Shown here piece after piece: positions 22,601-34,200 of a stretch of 64,000 nucleotides of DNA (position 1 is its first letter; each line of letters starts with the position of its first letter). The stretch covers positions 34,115,653 through 34,179,652 of the forward strand of contig NC_079478.1 in assembly GCF_026230105.1 (NCBI RefSeq), read 5' to 3'. Source of the DNA: Diorhabda sublineata. Its lineage: Eukaryota; Arthropoda; Insecta; Coleoptera; Chrysomelidae. The position numbers and the translations under genes are program-made. The notes beneath the pieces were generated by a model, which worked only from the letters and a program-made list of their open reading frames with translations, searched no databases and was not told the DNA's origin.

Positions 22601-22728
22601 TTGTATGCCTTTTCTAGGTGTCTCCATGATTATATTTTAAAAAATAATAAATGCCATTTTGTAAATCGACCCAAAATAAGTCGAAAATGAAGAATAAAAT
22701 TTTTCGACATCGCGATTAGTTTTCGAGA
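19688..22728. repeat. Satellite array, 423-bp unit, seven full periods
   Basis: The landmark GTAAATCGAC(C/T)CAAAATAAG starts at about 19695, 20119, 20542, 20965, 21388, 21811, 22234 and 22661, giving periods of 424, 423, 423, 423, 423, 423 and 427. Copies differ by a handful of substitutions. First and last units read GACATCGCGATT(C/A)GTTTTCGAGATATC, whereas the six internal ones read GATATCTCGCTTCGTTTTCG, creating a perfect GATATCTCG/CGAGATATC inverted pair. No coding frame. Confidence 0.96.
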
Positions 22729-22898
22729 TATCGATACTTAAAGTTGGACAAATTTATTTTTATTTAATATTTGTATATATCGACCTAACTTAACTTAACT
22801 TTTTCGTGGTGCAATTTGAGTGTAAAAAGTTAAAAAATCGTGAACTTTTTACAGCCAAAATTGTCTAAAAAAAATTTCTTCGCGTGAGAATCTGATTG

Positions 22899-23620
22899 TA
22901 CAGGGTCCTTCACGACGAGCTGAATCGATATGTATATGGGAAAATACTGCGACTAGTGTTCTGGAAATATGGTTTTTATCAAATTTTTGGAATCTACTCT
23001 AAATTTCACTATAACTTTATATAAGGCATCGTATACCTAAAGTCCATCATTTTTTAATTATTTCACATTTTCGAAATTTTTGAACACATGCAGCCATCTA
23101 CTAAAAAAATTATATTTCCAAGTTGAAGTGGGTCAGGTGCAATATTTTTGGGATTTGGATAAATAACACTCACAGTTTTCAAAATCTGTGAAAACCTTGT
23201 CTAAAAGTTATATAGGGTGTTTAGAAAATGTTGTCGAATTTCGCGATCTAATAACTTCGAAGTGTTATTTGTCTAAATCACAAAAATATTAGATCTGACT
23301 CACTTAAACTTGGAAATATAATTTTTTTAATGGAGGACTGCATGTGTCCAAAAATTTCGAAAATGTGAAATAATTAAAAAGTGGTGGACTTTAGGCACAC
23401 GATGCCTTATATAAAGTTGTATTGAAATTTAGCGTAGATTCCAAAAATTTAATAAAAATCATACCTTTCCGTTTGAAATAACGAAGTTTGGGTCCACTTC
23501 CGGTATAACCGGAAGTTTCAGAAAACTAAAACTAAAACCCATGCAAGCAAACTTTCAGAACACTAGTCGCAGTACTTTCCCATATACATATCGATTCAGC
23601 TCGTCGTGAAGGACCCTGTA
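22899..23620. mobile_element. TA-flanked foldback element, about 718 bp
   Basis: Left end TA-CAGGGTCCTTCACGACGAGC (22901) is perfectly inverted at the right end GCTCGTCGTGAAGGACCCTG-TA (to 23618). The arms stay complementary to near 23220 (CCTTATATAAAG, CGAAAATTTTTG, ATTATATTTCCAAG blocks). The left arm lacks about 95-115 bp present in the right arm (about 23470-23560, containing the ACTTCCGGT..ACCGGAAGT dyad). No coding frame. CAGGG termini at TA fit a Tc1/mariner-mobilised MITE. Confidence 0.9.
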
Positions 23621-23639
23621 TATATATTCTTGTCCTGGA

Positions 23640-23908
23640 TATCACTCCACGGACCACGGACTTCCATGGTATTCAGATCATTTGTTACTTGACTTTTTGG
23701 TTTACCATTCTGTTATTCTTTTAACTTTATTTTTCATTTTTTTTGTGTCCTGGTCATCTTTGTCCGTCATCCACCTCTTTCGATCCATATATTCTTCGTA
23801 TTAGAAGATTTTGAGATTTTCTTCGTCAGCTTTTGTTAAATTCATCGTTTCTCCTCCATAGGTTACTGTTGGCCTTATTGCTGGACTATTTATTTTCATT
23901 TAAATACG
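23640..23908 (-). pseudogene. LINE reverse-transcriptase C-terminal fragment
   Basis: The minus strand at about 23900-23810 reads SPAIRPTVTYGGETMNLTKA followed by DEENLKIF. This matches the LxRPVxTYGxETWxLTKxDEExLxIFE block downstream of the palm in insect RTE-like non-LTR elements. The continuation reads YGSKEVDDGQR-type residues after a frame change, corresponding to the RxIYGP region. It ends near the 3' boundary of the neighbouring foldback element. Dead fragment. Confidence 0.72.
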
Positions 23909-23953
23909 TCTAAAGATTTTTTTGTAATTTCTGGTATCTTTTCGTTTATTTTA

Positions 23954-24319
23954 GGTGCTTCAAAAATATTGTTTTCAATTCTTGACGTCTCGAATGTTTC
24001 TATTTGATATGAAAAAACTCCTCGCCAAAGAAGAACCCCGTAGCTCAATTCTTAGGGGTCGCTATTTGTATTTTAGTTTCCCATTTGATGATGAGAAAAT
24101 TTCCTTTTTAACTGAAATTGAATTTACACGTAGTTCGCTCAATTTTCTACAAAAAAAAAAACCGTTTTATATACTTAAAGTTGAGTTAATCGAATGGGAA
24201 ACTAAAATAAAAATAGGGACCGCTTAGAGTTGAGCTACAGGGCTCATCTTTGGTGATGATTTTTTTTATATCAAACAGAAATATTTGTAACGTTGAAAAA
24301 AACATTTTTTTGAGGCACC
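23954..24319. repeat. Foldback repeat, about 366 bp
   Basis: GGTGCTTCAAAAATATTG..TTTGATATGAAAAAACTCCTCGCCAAAG..GTAGCTCAA..TTTAGTTTCCCAT on the left is inverted on the right (ATGGGAAACTAAA..TTGAGCTAC..CTTTGGTGATGATTTTTT..GAGGCACC). Arms are about 130 bp. The 90-codon plus-strand frame within it (23955-24227) is a by-product of the palindrome rather than a gene. Confidence 0.82.
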
Positions 24320-24399
24320 ATAATACTAAATCTTCCCTACGTTCTAGATAATCTGATTACATTTTTTAAAAAAAGAAAAAACTGCAACCAACCTGTATC

Positions 24400-24617
24400 A
24401 AGCTTCCATATCAGTCTTGGTTTTACCTAGGAAACCAAGCCTAGCCCAGACTTTTTAATAGTCTACGGTTTATCTAGGCAACTAGGCCTGGAACAGGCTT
24501 GCAAACCAAGCGAGGGACATTGTGATTATTCCACCAAATCTAGACCAATAACGGCTTCTAAGATAGAGTTGTACAAGACCCAAGTTCAGACCTATACTGG
24601 ACCCATCGTAAAATCCC
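24400..24617 (-). repeat. GC-rich dispersed repeat, second copy (inverted)
   Basis: The reverse complement aligns over about 200 bp with 6567-6765, sharing TTTTACGATGGG, TGTACAACTCT, GTCCCTCGCTTGGTTTGCAA and TTGCCTAGATAAACC. It extends into TAGGCTTGGTTTCCTAGGTA, which links to the second half of the 6.8-kb copy. Confidence 0.8.
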
Positions 24618-24619
24618 AA

Positions 24620-25429
24620 GACCAAAACTTGAAATATACAAAAATTGAGCAAAACCGCAAAACAAATTTATGAATTAACCAGTACATTATGATTACTTGG
24701 AATTAAACAGTTACGTTGCAATTTTCGTCGGAGGTTTCAAGGATCTACTTCACCTAACGCCATTTGGTACAACATTCAGCTTGTAGCCATCAATTCTAGG
24801 TTTTTGTTTTCGATACAAGAATTACAAATTTTTCTTCAGAATGTGCGTTATCTATAACGATGATAATACAAATTGTAGAAAGTTATCAACAAGAAGGTAG
24901 ATCGGAAAATACAAATCTGATACCTAGTCGCGGTAAAAAAAGTTTTAGATACGCTGGGATAATGTGTTTTGCCTTAATTATAGACGAATTTGTTTCTAAA
25001 TAAAAACAAAAGTATGTATAGCAAATTTATTATACAGAATTCTTCGTTTCCGAATATTTAAAGATATACTGGTGCCTTTTAAAAACCGAGGTCCTCGAAT
25101 CTTATTTTTTGACTGTACCTTAACCTCCAAAACTTTTTATCTCAATAATAGTTGATAAAACAACTTGGTAAACCAACTATTTTGTTCTTTTTCTTCTTTT
25201 ATAAACATTTGTGAAGAAATTCACAAAATTTGGTTTTTGTATCGTCGCTTCTCAAAAGCTCTTCGTACCCTTCGTAATTATTTTTAAAATTTTCTGTACA
25301 TACAGCCCAACCCTTTCCGAGATATATCCCTTAGAAGGTGGTGATTAAAATCGAGTTTTTATTTTTTTTTTTCTAATATTCCACTAAAAATACAAACTTG
25401 AATTTTAGTATTTCCAAAGAACTAACCAC
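24620..25429. other. No gene recognised
   Basis: AT-rich unique DNA without long frames or evident repeats. Confidence 0.35.
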
Positions 25430-25665
25430 GGGTATTTATTCAATATTATGCGGTGGTGAAAATAACAACCCTTGAATGGAAAACAATATAGATGTAGAAT
25501 GTAATACCTCTTGCCGTATGCAGCAAATGTTTGAGGTGTAGATTAATGATTTGAGGTAACCCCATAAAAAGAAATCACAAAGATTTAACTCTGGAGATCG
25601 AGGAGGCCAAATGTTGTCTAGCACTCTGACTGAAGTTTACTGGAGCATCATCGTGCATGTCTTTG
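25430..25665 (-). pseudogene. Tc1/mariner-superfamily transposase fragment
   Basis: The minus strand reads MHDDAPVNFSQSARQHL (second catalytic block, normally HDGAPPHF..VRxxLD) and then, after a frame change, NIWPPRSPELNLCDFFLWGY followed by LKS, matching the WPPRSPDLxPxDFFLWGYLK block with the third catalytic residue. About 15-20 residues normally lying between the two blocks are deleted. It is related to, but distinct from, the element at 9.7-10.6 kb. No termini were found. Confidence 0.78.
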
Positions 25666-26598
25666 ACTTAAAGGGTTTATTTAGGTCAAATTATAGGTAG
25701 TCAATGAAAAGAAAAATATTTTTTAGTTAAAATTTTGTAGTGTATAGTCCTAGTCCTAGAGATGGGCAAATATACGAACCGACACAACGAAAAATCATCA
25801 GCAAGATTTTCCACGTTCAATATTATATAAAATATTGACCAAAAATCTCGTACGGTATATAGGTATGCCAAGTATCATCGAAAAAACGTTTTCTTTTTGT
25901 ATAGTGCTTTTTTTTATTTTTTCATTCTATATCTCTAGCCCTGCAGAGGAGTAATTCCTACATCAGGGCCAAATCCGATATCTAAATGCTTTCCTTAACA
26001 TGAAAAATCTCCTGAATCCATCCAAAAAAACCAAGGAACCCTTGAAATAGGGATTTAATTTGAAAATATAAAAAATTAGCAATTATTACATCGTACAATT
26101 TGTTACGCGTTTTTCTATGAATAAGTTGGGAGTTTTTTTGATAATACAAACACAGGTTTCACTGATAATTGATATACTATCAATTTTTCATCTTGTAACT
26201 CAAATATTATTTTATGAAAACTAACCAATACCTTTCAACGTAAATTGCAGTATGCACTTACAACAAACATTTTTTTATAATAATTTTGCGTAACCCTGTA
26301 TACATTTGCTTGATGTACATTTTATTTGTTGCTTGGGCACGACTCGATGTCACGTTTTTTTCTTTATTGTGCACCTAGTTATGCATATTTCATACATTAA
26401 ACGAGGTTGTTTGTAAATGCCTGCTAAATGAATCATCAATAAAAAATTCTTTTATTCTGCTTCACTAATTTTGAAGAACTTCATGTATATCTTGTCAAAT
26501 GAAGGAAGATCCCCAAAATACCCAGGAGATAAACGAAGAACTGTGTAAAGGGTACGAAAACAATCTTATAAAAAATAACCGATTTCAATATTCAATTC
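25666..26598. other. No gene recognised
   Basis: AT-rich unique DNA. A short motif at 25938-25970 (CCCTGCAGAGGAGTAATTCC) resembles 43956 and 7204 and may belong to a small dispersed repeat. A reversed TACAGGGTTAC-like end lies near 26292-26302. Confidence 0.35.
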
Positions 26599-26925
26599 AA
26601 ATCGTTCCGAAAAATTTTTCGCGTATTTGGGGTTGTTTCTAAGGGTACAAATAGTAAATTTAAGGCGGGGGAGACATATTATTTCAATTATTTTAGACAT
26701 TACATGGTACAACTTACATATTATAAATCAATGAAACATAACCTAACCAATTCTAAATAATTACCATATTGGTTAGGTTAGGTTAGGTTTCATTGATTTG
26801 TAATATGTAAATTGTACCATGTAATGTCTAAAATAATTAAAATAATATGTCTCCCCCGATTTAAATTCACTATTTGTACCTTCAAAAACAACCCCAAATG
26901 CGCGAAAACTTTTCTGGAACGATTT
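26599..26925. mobile_element. Foldback element with a TTAGG-containing loop
   Basis: Left arm AAATCGTTCC..TTGGGGTTGTTTCTAAGGGTAC..GGGGGAGACATATTATTT..GACATTACATGGTACAA (26599-26755) is inverted on the right (TTGTACCATGTAATGTC..AATATGTCTCCCCC..GTACC..AACAACCCCAA..GGAACGATTT, to 26925). Near the centre the left side has CCTAACC and the right side has TTAGGTTAGGTTAGG. The arms are over 85% complementary by eye and the element is non-coding. Confidence 0.88.
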
Positions 26926-27088
26926 TTGCCTGTAGACCCAATTCTAAATAATTACCTAATTTTTTTCTGCTTCAGTGCGTAAATTAGATACTGTAGACAC
27001 ACTTTCCAGTGCATAAAACTTTACTCTACGCTCTAGTGAGTAAAGAAACATATTTTAAGCAGTAGTGCGTGAAGAAAATTATTATTAA

Positions 27089-27162
27089 GGTCTCCGTAGC
27101 GTAGAGGCTAGAGCACAACGCTCACAAGCGGGAGGTGCCAGGTTCAAGTCACGTTAATCCCA
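27089..27162 (+). tRNA. tRNA-Val(CAC)-like pseudogene or SINE head
   Basis: GGTCTCCGTAGCGTAGAGGC begins a 74-nt block with an A box (TAGCGTAGAGG) and a B box (GGTTCAAGTCA) at normal spacing. The anticodon loop region CGCTCACAAGCG places CAC where tRNA-Val has its anticodon. The acceptor stem does not close (GGTCTCC against TTAATCC) and the T-stem is imperfect, so a functional tRNA is unlikely. It is followed by LINE-derived sequence and a near-duplicate flank (27069-27086 and 27923-27940), suggesting a retrotransposed chimera. RNA polymerase III transcription is possible because both internal boxes survive. Confidence 0.7.
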
Positions 27163-27239
27163 ATTTTTTTTACTTCTTCTTGATTAACATGTTCAGAATA
27201 TGAATTAATAAATATTAGTAGTCTTAAGAAAAACAACAT

Positions 27240-27860
27240 AGACTATAAGTACCAACGAGTCATTAAAGAATTTTATACCAGTACCAGAACAAGAATTGAA
27301 ATTAACTCTCCGAAGAAGTTCGACAGGGAGACAGTCTTAGCCCTATTTAACATCATAATGGATCAAATGCAGGATACAGAATGGGTCACCGCCTTTAACA
27401 AGACATAATCAGTGGTAATATCAAAAAATCCTATTAGATGCAAACTGGCAATCGATAGCGCAATAATACACCAGAATCTATGAAACCTGTGTGAGACCTA
27501 TTCTTACATATGACTCAGAAACTAGAGCCGAAACCTCAACAACTAAAAGAATAATGAAAACCACAGAAATGAAAATACTACGAACCATCCAGGGAGTTAC
27601 CATCAGGAATAGAATAAGGAGTTAAGAATTGGGCGTACAGGATGTGGTGAGATGGGTCAGGGCACGAAAGAGATTCTGGAGGGATCACGTAGAAAGAATG
27701 CCAGAAGTCAGATGGGCTAAAACCCAAGCAGACCACCAAAGAGGTGGTACGAGAGCTGGAGTTCAGCTTCTCAGGAAGATCCAGGAAAAGGGCCAAACGT
27801 ACAGGATTGAACAGGACCTGATTCTATTGAAAGAGGAAGAAGAAGATAATATATTGTATA
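27240..27860 (+). pseudogene. LINE reverse-transcriptase C-terminal fragment
   Basis: The plus strand at about 27475-27620 reads YETCVRPILTYDSETRAETS and then MKTTEMKILRTIQGVTIRNR, the block after the palm of RTE-like LINEs (LYKTCVRPILTYGSETW..). After a stop it continues at 27629 with GVQDVVRWVRARKRFWRDHV then ERM, the conserved GIQDVxxxIRxRRxxWxGHVxRM region, and ends in an acidic tail. At least one stop (TAA near 27625) and frame changes upstream make it a pseudogene. It lies 3' of the tRNA-like block in the same orientation, within the same putative target duplication. Confidence 0.82.
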
Positions 27861-28000
27861 TGGAATTTATAAAATTGTTATAGTTTGTTTTAACGAAAAA
27901 TTAAACTTACTTTACGCACTGTGTGAAGAAAATTACCATTATCTGTATTTTGATAAAACTTTCGCTACAAGATAAAAATTTGTGTGTAGTTAGAGTGTAA

Positions 28001-28046
28001 ATGCCTTTTTTCGACTCATGTGATTGTCGAAAAAAGGCTACTTTAC
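28001..28046. repeat. Short perfect-stem hairpin
   Basis: GTGTAAATGCCTTTTTTCGA and TCGAAAAAAGGCTACTTTACAC form an inverted pair with a 12-nt loop, with a single-base bulge or mismatch in the middle. It lies downstream of the LINE fragment. Confidence 0.6.
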
Positions 28047-28231
28047 ACACTTGTTTCATAAATAACTATTTTGAGCATTTTGTGTCAGTTATTTTCATTT
28101 CCATTGAACAAATTTGTCGTTTTTTTGAATACAAATATTATATTTTCTAGGCATTTCAATCTTGGTAATCCCTATACAAATAAAAATTACAACAACGACA
28201 GATTATTCTCAAAAAGTCTTCCATATTCCAT

Positions 28232-31200
28232 TTAACCATCAAAAATTCCTTGAATGACACTAGAAGCGGTGGATCTTGATGAAACGGGCGCTTTTTCCAT
28301 TTTTATTTTGGTCCTTAACTCATAATTTGGTTAAGTTAACTTGGTCCGGAAGCTTTTGATATTCCCGCGAGCATTTCCTCATCCAATGGTCTCAGCAATA
28401 ATCCAATCAAATAGGATTTTAGTGCTTATGAAGCGGCGCAAGAGATTCTTGTCAAGGAGAATTCTAAATTAAGCTTCTAACCATCCTAAATTCCTTGAAT
28501 GACTTGTTTCTTTCGAAGACCTCACTAGAAGCGGTGGATCTTGATGAAACGGGCGCTTTTTTCATTTTTATTTTGGTCCTTAACTCATAATTTGGTTAAG
28601 TTAACTTGGTCCGGAAGCTTTTGATATTCCCACGAGCATTTCCTCATCCAATGGTCTCAGCAATAATCCAATCAAAAAGGATTTTAGTGCTTATGAAGCG
28701 GCGCAAGAGATTCTTGTCAAGGAGAATTCTAAATTAAGCTTCTAACCATCCTAAATTCCTTGAATGACTTGTTTCTTTCGAAGACCTCACTAGAAGTGGT
28801 GGATCTTGATGAAACTGGTCCTTTTTCCATTTTTATTTTGGTCCTTAACTCATAATTTGGTTAAGTTAACTTGGTCCGGAAGCTTTTGATATTCCCACGA
28901 GCATTTCCTCATCCAATGGTCTCAGCGATAATCCAATCAAAAAGGATTTTAGTGCTTATGAAGCGCAAGAGATTCTAGTCAAGGAGAATTCTAAATTAAG
29001 CTTCTAACCATCCTAAATTCCTTGAATGACTTGTTTCTTTCGAAGACCTCACTAGAAGTGGTAGATCTTGATGAAACTGGTCCTTTTTCCATTTTTATTT
29101 TGGTCCTTAACTCATAATTTGGTTAAATTAACTTGGTCCAGAAGCTTTTGATATTCCCACGAGCATTTCCTCATCCAATGGTCTCAGCGATAATCCAATC
29201 AAACAAGATTTTAGTGCTTATGAAGCGGCGCAAGAGATTCTTGTCAAGGAGAATTCTAAATTAAGCTTCTAACCATCCTAAATTCCTTGAATGACTTGTT
29301 TCTTTCGAAGACCTCACTAGAAGCGGTGGATCTTGATGAAACGGGCGCTTTTTCCATTTTTATTTTGGTCCTTAACTCATAATTTGGTTAAGTTAACTTG
29401 GTCCGGAAGCTTTTGATATTCCCGCGAGCATTTCCTCATCCAATGGTCTCAGCAATAATCCCATCAAACAAGATTTTAGTGCTTATGAAGCGCAAGAGAT
29501 TCTAGTCAAGGAGAATTCTAAATTAAGCTTCTAACCATCCTAAATTCCTTGAATGACTTGTTTCTTTCGAAGACCTCACTAGAAGCGGTGGATCTTGATG
29601 AAACGGGCGCTTTTTCCATTTTTATTTTGGTCCTTAACTCATAATTTGGTTAAGTTAACTTGGTCCGGAAGCTTTTGATATTCCCGCGAGCATTTCCTCA
29701 TCCAATGGTCTCAGCAATAATCCCATCAAACAAGATTTTAGTGCTTATGAAGCGCAAGAGATTCTAGTCAAGGAGAATTCTAAATTAAGCTTCTAACCAT
29801 CCTAAATTCCTTGAATGACTTGTTTCTTTCGAAGACCTCACTAGAGGTGGTGGATCTTGATGAAACGGGTCCTTTTTCCATTTTTATTTTGGTCCTTAAC
29901 TCATAATTTGGTTAAGTTAACTTGGTCCGGAAGCTTTTGATATTCCCACGAGCATTTCCTCATCCAATGGTCTCAGCGATAATCCAATCAAAAAGGATTT
30001 TAGTGCTTATGAAGCGGCGCAAGAGATTCTTGTCAAGGAGAATTCTAAATTAAGCTTCTAACCATCCTAAATTCCTTGAATGACTTGTTTCTTTCGAAGA
30101 CCTCACTAGAAGCGGTGGATCTTGATGAAACGGGCGCTTTTTCCATTTTTATTTTGGTCCTTAACTCATAATTTGGTTAAGTTAACTTGGTCCGGAAGCT
30201 TTTGATATTCCCACGAGCATTTCCTCATCCAATGGTCTCAGCGATAATCCAATCAAACAAGATTTTAGTGCTTATGAAGCGGCGCAAGAGATTCTAGTCA
30301 AGGAGAATTCTAAATTAAGCTTCTAACCATCCTAAATTCCTTGAATGACTTGTTTCTTTCGAAGACCTCACTAGAAGCGGTGGATCTTGATGAAACGGGC
30401 GCTTTTTCCATTTTTATTTTGGTCCTTAACTCATAATTTGGTTAAGTTAACTTGGTCCGGAAGCTTTTGATATTCCCGCGAGCATTTCCTCATCCAATGG
30501 TCTCAGCAATAATCCCATCAAACAAGATTTTAGTGCTTATGAAGCGCAAGAGATTCTAGTCAAGGAGAATTCTAAATTAAGCTTCTAACCATCCTAAATT
30601 CCTTGAATGACTTGTTTCTTTCGAAGACCTCACTAGAGGTGGTGGATCTTGATGAAACGGGTCCTTTTTCCATTTTTATTTTGGTCCTTAACTCATAATT
30701 TGGTTAAGTTAACTTGGTCCGGAAGCTTTTGATATTCCCACGAGCATTTCCTCATCCAATGGTCTCAGCGATAATCCAATCAAAAAGGATTTTAGTGCTT
30801 ATGAAGCGGCGCAAGAGATTCTTGTCAAGGAGAATTCTAAATTAAGCTTCTAACCATCCTAAATTCCTTGAATGACTTGTTTCTTTCGAAGACCTCACTA
30901 GAAGCGGTGGATCTTGATGAAACGGGCGCTTTTTCCATTTTTATTTTGGTCCTTAACTCATAATTTGGTTAAGTTAACTTGGTCCGGAAGCTTTTGATAT
31001 TCCCACGAGCATTTCCTCATCCAATGGTCTCAGCGATAATCCAATCAAACAAGATTTTAGTGCTTATGAAGCGCAATAGATTCTTGTCAAGGAGAATTCT
31101 AAATTAAGCTTCTAACCATCCTAAATTCCTTGAATGACTTGTTTCTTTCGAAGACCTCACTAGAAGCGGTGGATCTTGATGAAACGGGCGCTTTTTCCAT

Positions 31201-34200
31201 TTTTATTTTGGTCCTTAACTCATAATTTGGTTAAGTTAACTTGGTCCGGAAGCTTTTGATATTCCCACGAGCATTTCCTCATCCAATGGTCTCAGCGATA
31301 ATCCAATCAAACAAGATTTTAGTGCTTATGAAGCGCAATAGATTCTTGTCAAGGAGAATTCTAAATTAAGCTTCTAACCATCCTAAATTCCTTGAATGAC
31401 TTGTTTCTTTCGAAGACCTCACTAGAAGCGGTGGATCTTGATGAAACGGGTCCTTTTTCCATTTTTATTTTGGTCCTTAACTCATAATTTGGTTAAGTTA
31501 ACTTGGTCCGGAAGCTTTTGATATTCCCACGAGCATTTCCTCATCCAATGGTCTCAGCGATAATCCAATCAAACAAGATTTTAGTGCTTATGAAGCGCAA
31601 TAGATTCTTGTCAAGGAGAATTCTAAATTAAGCTTCTAACCATCCTAAATTCCTTGAATGACTTGTTTCTTTCGAAGACCTCACTAGAAGTGGTGGATCT
31701 TGATGAAACTGGTCCTTTTTCCATTTTTATTTTGGTCCTTAACTCATAATTTGGTTAAGTTAACTTGGTCCGGAAGCTTTTGATATTCCCACGAGCATTT
31801 CCTCATCCAATGGTCTCAGCGATAATCCAATCAAAAAGGATTTTAGTGCTTATGAAGCGCAAGAGATTCTAGTCAAGGAGAATTCTAAATTAAGCTTCTA
31901 ACCATCCTAAATTCCTTGAATGACTTGTTTCTTTCGAAGACCTCACTAGAAGTGGTGGATCTTGATGAAACTGGTCCTTTTTCCATTTTTATTTTGGTCC
32001 TTAACTCATAATTTGGTTAAGTTAACTTGGTCCGGAAGCTTTTGATATTCCCACGAGCATTTCCTCATCCAATGGTCTCAGCGATAATCCAATCAAAAAG
32101 GATTTTAGTGCTTATGAAGCGCAAGAGATTCTAGTCAAGGAGAATTCTAAATTAAGCTTCTAACCATCCTAAATTCCTTGAATGACTTGTTTCTTTCGAA
32201 GACCTCACTAGAAGTGGTGGATCTTGATGAAACTGGTCCTTTTTCCATTTTTATTTTGGTCCTTAACTCATAATTTGGTTAAGTTAACTTGGTCCGGAAG
32301 CTTTTGATATTCCCACGAGCATTTCCTCATCCAATGGTCTCAGCGATAATCCAATCAAACAAGATTTTAGTGCTTATGAAGCGCAATAGATTCTTGTCAA
32401 GGAGAATTCTAAATTAAGCTTCTAACCATCCTAAATTCCTTGAATGACTTGTTTCTTTCGAAGACCTCACTAGAAGCGGTGGATCTTGATGAAACGGGCG
32501 CTTTTTCCATTTTTATGTTCCTTAACTCATAATTTGGTTAAGTTAACTTGGTCCAGAAGCTTTTGATATTCCCACGAGCATTTCCTCATCCAATGGTCTC
32601 AGCGATAATCCAATCAAAAAGGATTTTAGTGCTTATGAAGCGCAAGAGATTCTTGTCAAGGAGAATTCTAAATTAAGCTTCTAACCATCCTAAATTCCTT
32701 GAATGACTTGTTTCTTTCGAAGACCTCACTAGAAGCGGTGGATCTTGATGAAACGGGCGCTTTTTCCATTTTTATTTTGGTCCTTAACTCATAATTTGGT
32801 TAAGTTAACTTGGTCCAGAAGCTTTTGATATTCCCACGAGCATTTCCTCATCCAATGGTCTCAGCGATAATCCAATCAAAAAGGATTTTAGTGCTTATGA
32901 AGCGGCGCAAGAGATTCTTGTCAAGGAGAATTCTAAATTAAGCTTCTAACCATCCTAAATTCCTTGAATGACTTGTTTCTTTCGAAGACCTCACTAGAAG
33001 CGGTGGATCTTGATGAAACGGGCGCTTTTTCCATTTTTATTTTGGTCCTTAACTCATAATTTGGTTAAGTTAACTTGGTCCAGAAGCTTTTGATATTCCC
33101 ACGAGCATTTCCTCATCCAATGGTCTCAGCGATAATCCAATCAAAAAGGATTTTAGTGCTTATGAAGCGGCGCAAGAGATTCTTGTCAAGGAGAATTCTA
33201 AATTAAGCTTCTAACCATCCTAAATTCCTTGAATGACTTGTTTCTTTCGAAGACCTCACTAGAAGCGGTGGATCTTGATGAAACGGGCGCTTTTTCCATT
33301 TTTATTTTGGTCCTTAACTCATAATTTGGTTAAGTTAACTTGGTCCAGAAGCTTTTGATATTCCCACGAGCATTTCCTCATCCAATGGTCTCAGCGATAA
33401 TCCAATCAAAAAGGATTTTAGTGCTTATGAAGCGGCGCAAGAGATTCTTGTCAAGGAGAATTCTAAATTAAGCTTCTAACCATCCTAAATTCCTTGAATG
33501 ACTTGTTTCTTTCGAAGACCTCACTAGAAGTGGTGGATCTTGATGAAACTGGCCCTTTTTCCATTTTTATTTTGGTCCTTAACTCATAATTTGGTTAAGT
33601 TAACTTGGTCCGGAAGCTTTTGATATTCCCACGAGCATTTCCTCATCCAATGGTCTCAGCGATAATCCAATCAAACAAGATTTTAGTGCTTATGAAGCGG
33701 CGCAAGAGATTCTAGTCAAGGAGAATTCTAAATAGAGCTTTTAACCATCCTAAATTCCTTGAATGACTTGTTTCTTTCGAAGACCTCACTAGAGGTGGTG
33801 GATCTTGATGAAACGGGTCCTTTTTCCATTTTTATTTTGGTCCTTAACTCATAATTTGGTTAAGTTAACTTGGTCCGGAAGCTTTTGATATTCCCACGAG
33901 CATTTCCTCATCCAATGGTCTCAGCGATAATCCAATCAAAAAGGATTTTAGTGCTTATGAAGCGGCGCAAGAGATTCTAGTCAAGGAGAATTCTAAATTA
34001 AGCTTCTAACCATCCTAAATTCCTTGAATGACTTGTTTCTTTCGAAGACCTCACTAGAGGTGGTGGATCTTGATGAAACGGGTCCTTTTTCCATTTTTAT
34101 TTTGGTCCTTAACTCATAATTTGGTTAAGTTAACTTGGTCCGGAAGCTTTTGATATTCCCACGAGCATTTCCTCATCCAATGGTCTCAGCGATAATCCAA

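Noticed and set aside
23955..24227. 90-codon frame as a gene
   Set aside because: It lies across the arm and loop of a foldback repeat and has no recognised domain.
27089..27162. Functional tRNA-Val gene
   Set aside because: The acceptor stem does not pair and the T-stem is imperfect; better read as a SINE head or pseudogene.
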